DNA from: Alphaproteobacteria bacterium
GTDB taxonomy: Bacteria; Pseudomonadota; Alphaproteobacteria; Micropepsales; Micropepsaceae
DNA: 64,000 nt
Assembly: GCA_021325375.1 (NCBI GenBank)
Contig: JAJPHG010000013.1
Coordinates: 62,001-126,000, forward strand
Direction: 5' to 3'
Positions 62,048 through 64,000 of this stretch are shown here, piece after piece. A program made the position numbers and the translations under genes. Position 1 is the first letter of the stretch. Each line of letters opens with the position of its first letter. Below the pieces are notes generated by a model. The model was not told where the DNA came from. It searched no databases and saw only the letters and a program-made list of their open reading frames with translations.

Positions 62048-62254
62048 TCGTTTAGGCTCGCGATACATCCAAGGCAGCATGAGACCTATGGGGATGATCC
62101 AGAGCGTGCCGGCGAGCGCGTAATAGAGGAACGCCGCGTACCACACCGCATGCGGCAGGATCATCCGTCCGAACCCGGCCGCGAGGAGAACGTAGAACGC
62201 CAGCCACACCACGGTGACGAGCGTGCCAATCAGTTTCTTGAGGCTGGTGGACAA
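62036..62254 (-). CDS. DUF2842 domain membrane protein
   Basis: A 72-residue two-helix membrane protein of the DUF2842 family (LKKLIGTLVTVVWLAFYVLLAAGFGRMILP; YYALAGTLWIIPIGLMLPWMYRE). The function is unknown. The final KRPSP and stop are encoded by the right arm of the R1 repeat. It faces the phosphodiesterase gene and is followed, on its start side, by an R3 repeat. Confidence 0.88.
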   Translation of the reverse strand: MSTSLKKLIGTLVTVVWLAFYVLLAAGFGRMILPHAVWYAAFLYYALAGTLWIIPIGLMLPWMYREPKRPSP

Positions 62255-62286
62255 GTTGCTCTCTGAGTTTGCCGTCTAAGCAATAA

Positions 62287-62386
62287 TGTCATGGCCCGCG
62301 AATGCGGGCCACCCAGTTCGGTTCTGCACAGTCTGGAAGATTGCGCAAGATGTCACCTGGGCGGCCCGCATTCGCGGGCCGTGACA
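62287..62386. repeat. Palindromic repeat, family R3, copy b
   Basis: It has the same TGTCA...TGACA ends, GGCCCGC hairpins and CCCAG/CTGGG centre as copy a at 42020-42113; only the central loop differs. It lies between the DUF2842 and TPR genes, 240 bp from R1 copy b. Confidence 0.92.
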
Positions 62387-62409
62387 ATTGGCTTTCGGGA
62401 AGGAGGCCC

Positions 62410-64000
62410 TCAAAACCTCGACGACGCCAGCTTCACGTCCGCCGTCGACCACACCCTGGCGAACTCGGCGCGGACGGTCTTGGCCTCGTCGTGCTTGCCT
62501 TGTGCGTCGAGCGCCTGGGCGAGGCCGAACAGCGCCCAGCCGTCGACGCGGTAGTGCTTGAGGCTGTCGCGATAGACGGCCTCCGCATCGGCGGGCTTGT
62601 GCGCCTGCATCAGCGCCGCGCCCAGGATGTGGCTGGTCGGCTGATGCCAATAGGGCGGCTCGGTGTAGGGGATCGTGAGCTCGATGTCGCGGGCTTTGCG
62701 GAAATCCGCGACCGCCTCATCGAGATGCCCGGAATTGCGCGCGATCTCGCCGTCGATCAGCGCGACACCTACCTCAGCCATCATCGTCGCAGGCACGGGG
62801 AAGGCGTCGATGGCGGTGAAGGCGTGCCCGTCGATCATCGCCTGCAGCGCCTGCCGGTCGCGCCTGGCGTTCTTGAGATCGTGCTTGGCGGCATGGGCAA
62901 AGCCGCGCGCATAGAGCGACATCGCGACGTCGAGCTTCAGAGAGGGCTTGGGCCGCTTCTCCTTCAGCGCCGCATCCCACTTTCCGAAGCGCAGATCGGT
63001 CATCGTCGGCACGAAGAGATAGAGCTGCACGGGCGGCAGATCCGCCGCCATCGGCTCGCCGGCGGACGCCGCCTTCACCAGGCGCAGCGCGGCATCGTGC
63101 GCGGCGTGATAGCGGCCCAGCATCTCCGACGACGTCCACAGGAAATGGATATTGTGGGAATAGTAGGCGAGCGGATAGAAGCCCTGCGCCTTGCAGGCGG
63201 CAATATAATCTTCATCCTTCTTCGCCGCGAGCGCGTTGACCTTCACCGCATCCGCGTAGCGTCCGACGCGGTAGTAGATGTGCGACGGCATATGCACGAT
63301 GTGGCCGGCCGCGGGCATCAAGGGCTCGAGCTTGTCCGCGGCATCCTCGGCGCGCTCGGGCGTGTTCGAGGCTTCCACCGCGTGGATGTAGAGATGCAGC
63401 GCGCCCGGCTGCAGCTTCTCGCGTTTCAATATGCTTTCGAGCGTGGCTATGATGTCGGCGCCGTGGCCCTTCGGCGTCTCAGCGTCATCCTGCCAATAGT
63501 CCCAGGGCTGCGTGTCCATCATCGCTTCGGCGGAGAACACGCCCGCGTCGAGATCGTCTGGATAAGCTTTCCAAATCTTCTCCATCGCGCCCGCGAACGC
63601 TTCGTCGAGCGGATGGCGGTCCTGCGGCGGCTCTTTCGCATAGCGCGCGCCGAGCGCTTCGATCCACGCGACTTCTTCCGGCGAGGCTTTGGATTCCAAG
63701 GAGCGCGCCATCTCGAGCGACGCATAGGCCGGCGCCGCTGCGTCGGGCTGCATCGGCAGGTTGATGTTGGGGCCGAGCGCGAAGCTCACGCCCCACCAGC
63801 ACATCGCGCAATCGGGATCGAGCCGCTCCGCCTCGCGGAACGAGCGGATCGCCTCGGCGTGGTTGAACGCGAAGAGCAGGCGCACGCCCTGATCGAAATA
63901 GGCCTGCGTCTTGGGGTTGGACGTGGTGATGGGATGGCGGTGGTCGCCATAGCCCTCGAAGAGCGGCGCGCCTTGCTTGTCGGGCTGACCGGCATAGATC
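62410..64000 (-). CDS. TPR-repeat protein, 5' end outside window
   Basis: The frame is open to the right edge, so the N-terminus (probably with a signal peptide) is missing. The visible 529 residues form TPR-like helical repeats: YFDQGVRLLFAFNHAEAIRSFREAERLDPDCAMCWWG at the start, a long middle region (HIVHMPSHIYYRVGRYADAVKVN; AYYSHNIHFLW) and RDSLKHYRVDGWALFGLAQALDAQGKHDEAKTV at the end. Similar proteins are annotated as exported TPR proteins of unknown function. An R3 repeat lies after the 3' end. Confidence 0.85.
   Translation of the reverse strand, partial: IYAGQPDKQGAPLFEGYGDHRHPITTSNPKTQAYFDQGVRLLFAFNHAEAIRSFREAERLDPDCAMCWWGVSFALGPNINLPMQPDAAAPAYASLEMARSLESKASPEEVAWIEALGARYAKEPPQDRHPLDEAFAGAMEKIWKAYPDDLDAGVFSAEAMMDTQPWDYWQDDAETPKGHGADIIATLESILKREKLQPGALHLYIHAVEASNTPERAEDAADKLEPLMPAAGHIVHMPSHIYYRVGRYADAVKVNALAAKKDEDYIAACKAQGFYPLAYYSHNIHFLWTSSEMLGRYHAAHDAALRLVKAASAGEPMAADLPPVQLYLFVPTMTDLRFGKWDAALKEKRPKPSLKLDVAMSLYARGFAHAAKHDLKNARRDRQALQAMIDGHAFTAIDAFPVPATMMAEVGVALIDGEIARNSGHLDEAVADFRKARDIELTIPYTEPPYWHQPTSHILGAALMQAHKPADAEAVYRDSLKHYRVDGWALFGLAQALDAQGKHDEAKTVRAEFARVWSTADVKLASSRF

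Overview
The window is GC-rich chromosomal DNA from an alphaproteobacterium. The lineage evidence is direct: a divK-pleD cell-cycle pair next to a CtrA-like box, clpS-clpA, a phasin gene, DUF1489, DUF3572 and DUF2842 genes, and repeats opening with TGTCATCCCCGG. A relative of Rhizomicrobium/Micropepsaceae is my guess, but the window alone cannot prove it. Coding density is high, and many same-strand genes overlap by ATGA, GTGA or TGATG, so much of the map is translationally coupled operons.

Layout. 1-5.7 kb: the end of a biotin-dependent acyl-CoA carboxylase subunit, a DUF1489 gene, panC, bifunctional putA and a membrane J-domain protein. 5.6-7.2 kb: an AT-richer gene for a GloVer-repeat exported protein, bracketed by an exact 59-bp direct repeat of the J-domain gene's 3' end (an apparent insertion). 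7.2-11.1 kb: BNR-repeat protein, D,D-carboxypeptidase with SPOR domain, and a phasin with promoter, operator and terminator. 11.1-14.6 kb: clpS-clpA, then a palindromic repeat and a small GIY-YIG nuclease gene. 14.6-19.8 kb: two GFA-type zinc proteins, small membrane and exported proteins, HIT, DUF4328, and a ridA-acyltransferase pair. 19.9-22.2 kb: aguA-aguB, which make putrescine from agmatine. 22.2-28.4 kb (mostly minus): PDZ/pepsin-like lipoprotein, DUF2975-Xre pair, and a six-gene string DUF3572-HAD-ROK kinase-antitoxin-toxin-dinB. 28.4-31.6 kb: divK-pleD-GT87. 31.7-38.8 kb: DsbA-like, AMACR-like, phosphatase, HAF-repeat protein, xthA, VOC proteins and tRNA-Pro. 38.8-45.6 kb (minus): a MoxR-type operon (DUF4129, DUF4350, MoxR, DUF58, SpoIIM, RDD). 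45.7-55.7 kb: DUF6916, YkgJ, three phage-collar paralogs, and divergently a 2291-residue VCBS/RTX giant. 55.7-64 kb: GH5, lemA with two TPM genes, an aspartic-protease-like protein, a membrane/Xre/phosphodiesterase operon, DUF2842 and a truncated TPR protein.

The most unusual feature is a set of intergenic palindromic elements of three families, six full copies and one half copy. In the two best families each copy folds as a cloverleaf: a conserved outer stem, a conserved middle stem, and two side hairpins whose stem sequences differ between copies yet remain self-complementary. Several copies also supply the stop codon and last residues of neighbouring genes. One copy and a half copy bracket the GIY-YIG nuclease gene as direct repeats, suggesting a REP/RAYT-like partnership of nuclease and structured repeat. 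The second notable locus is the collar triad with DUF6916 next to the RTX giant; no other phage gene is present there.
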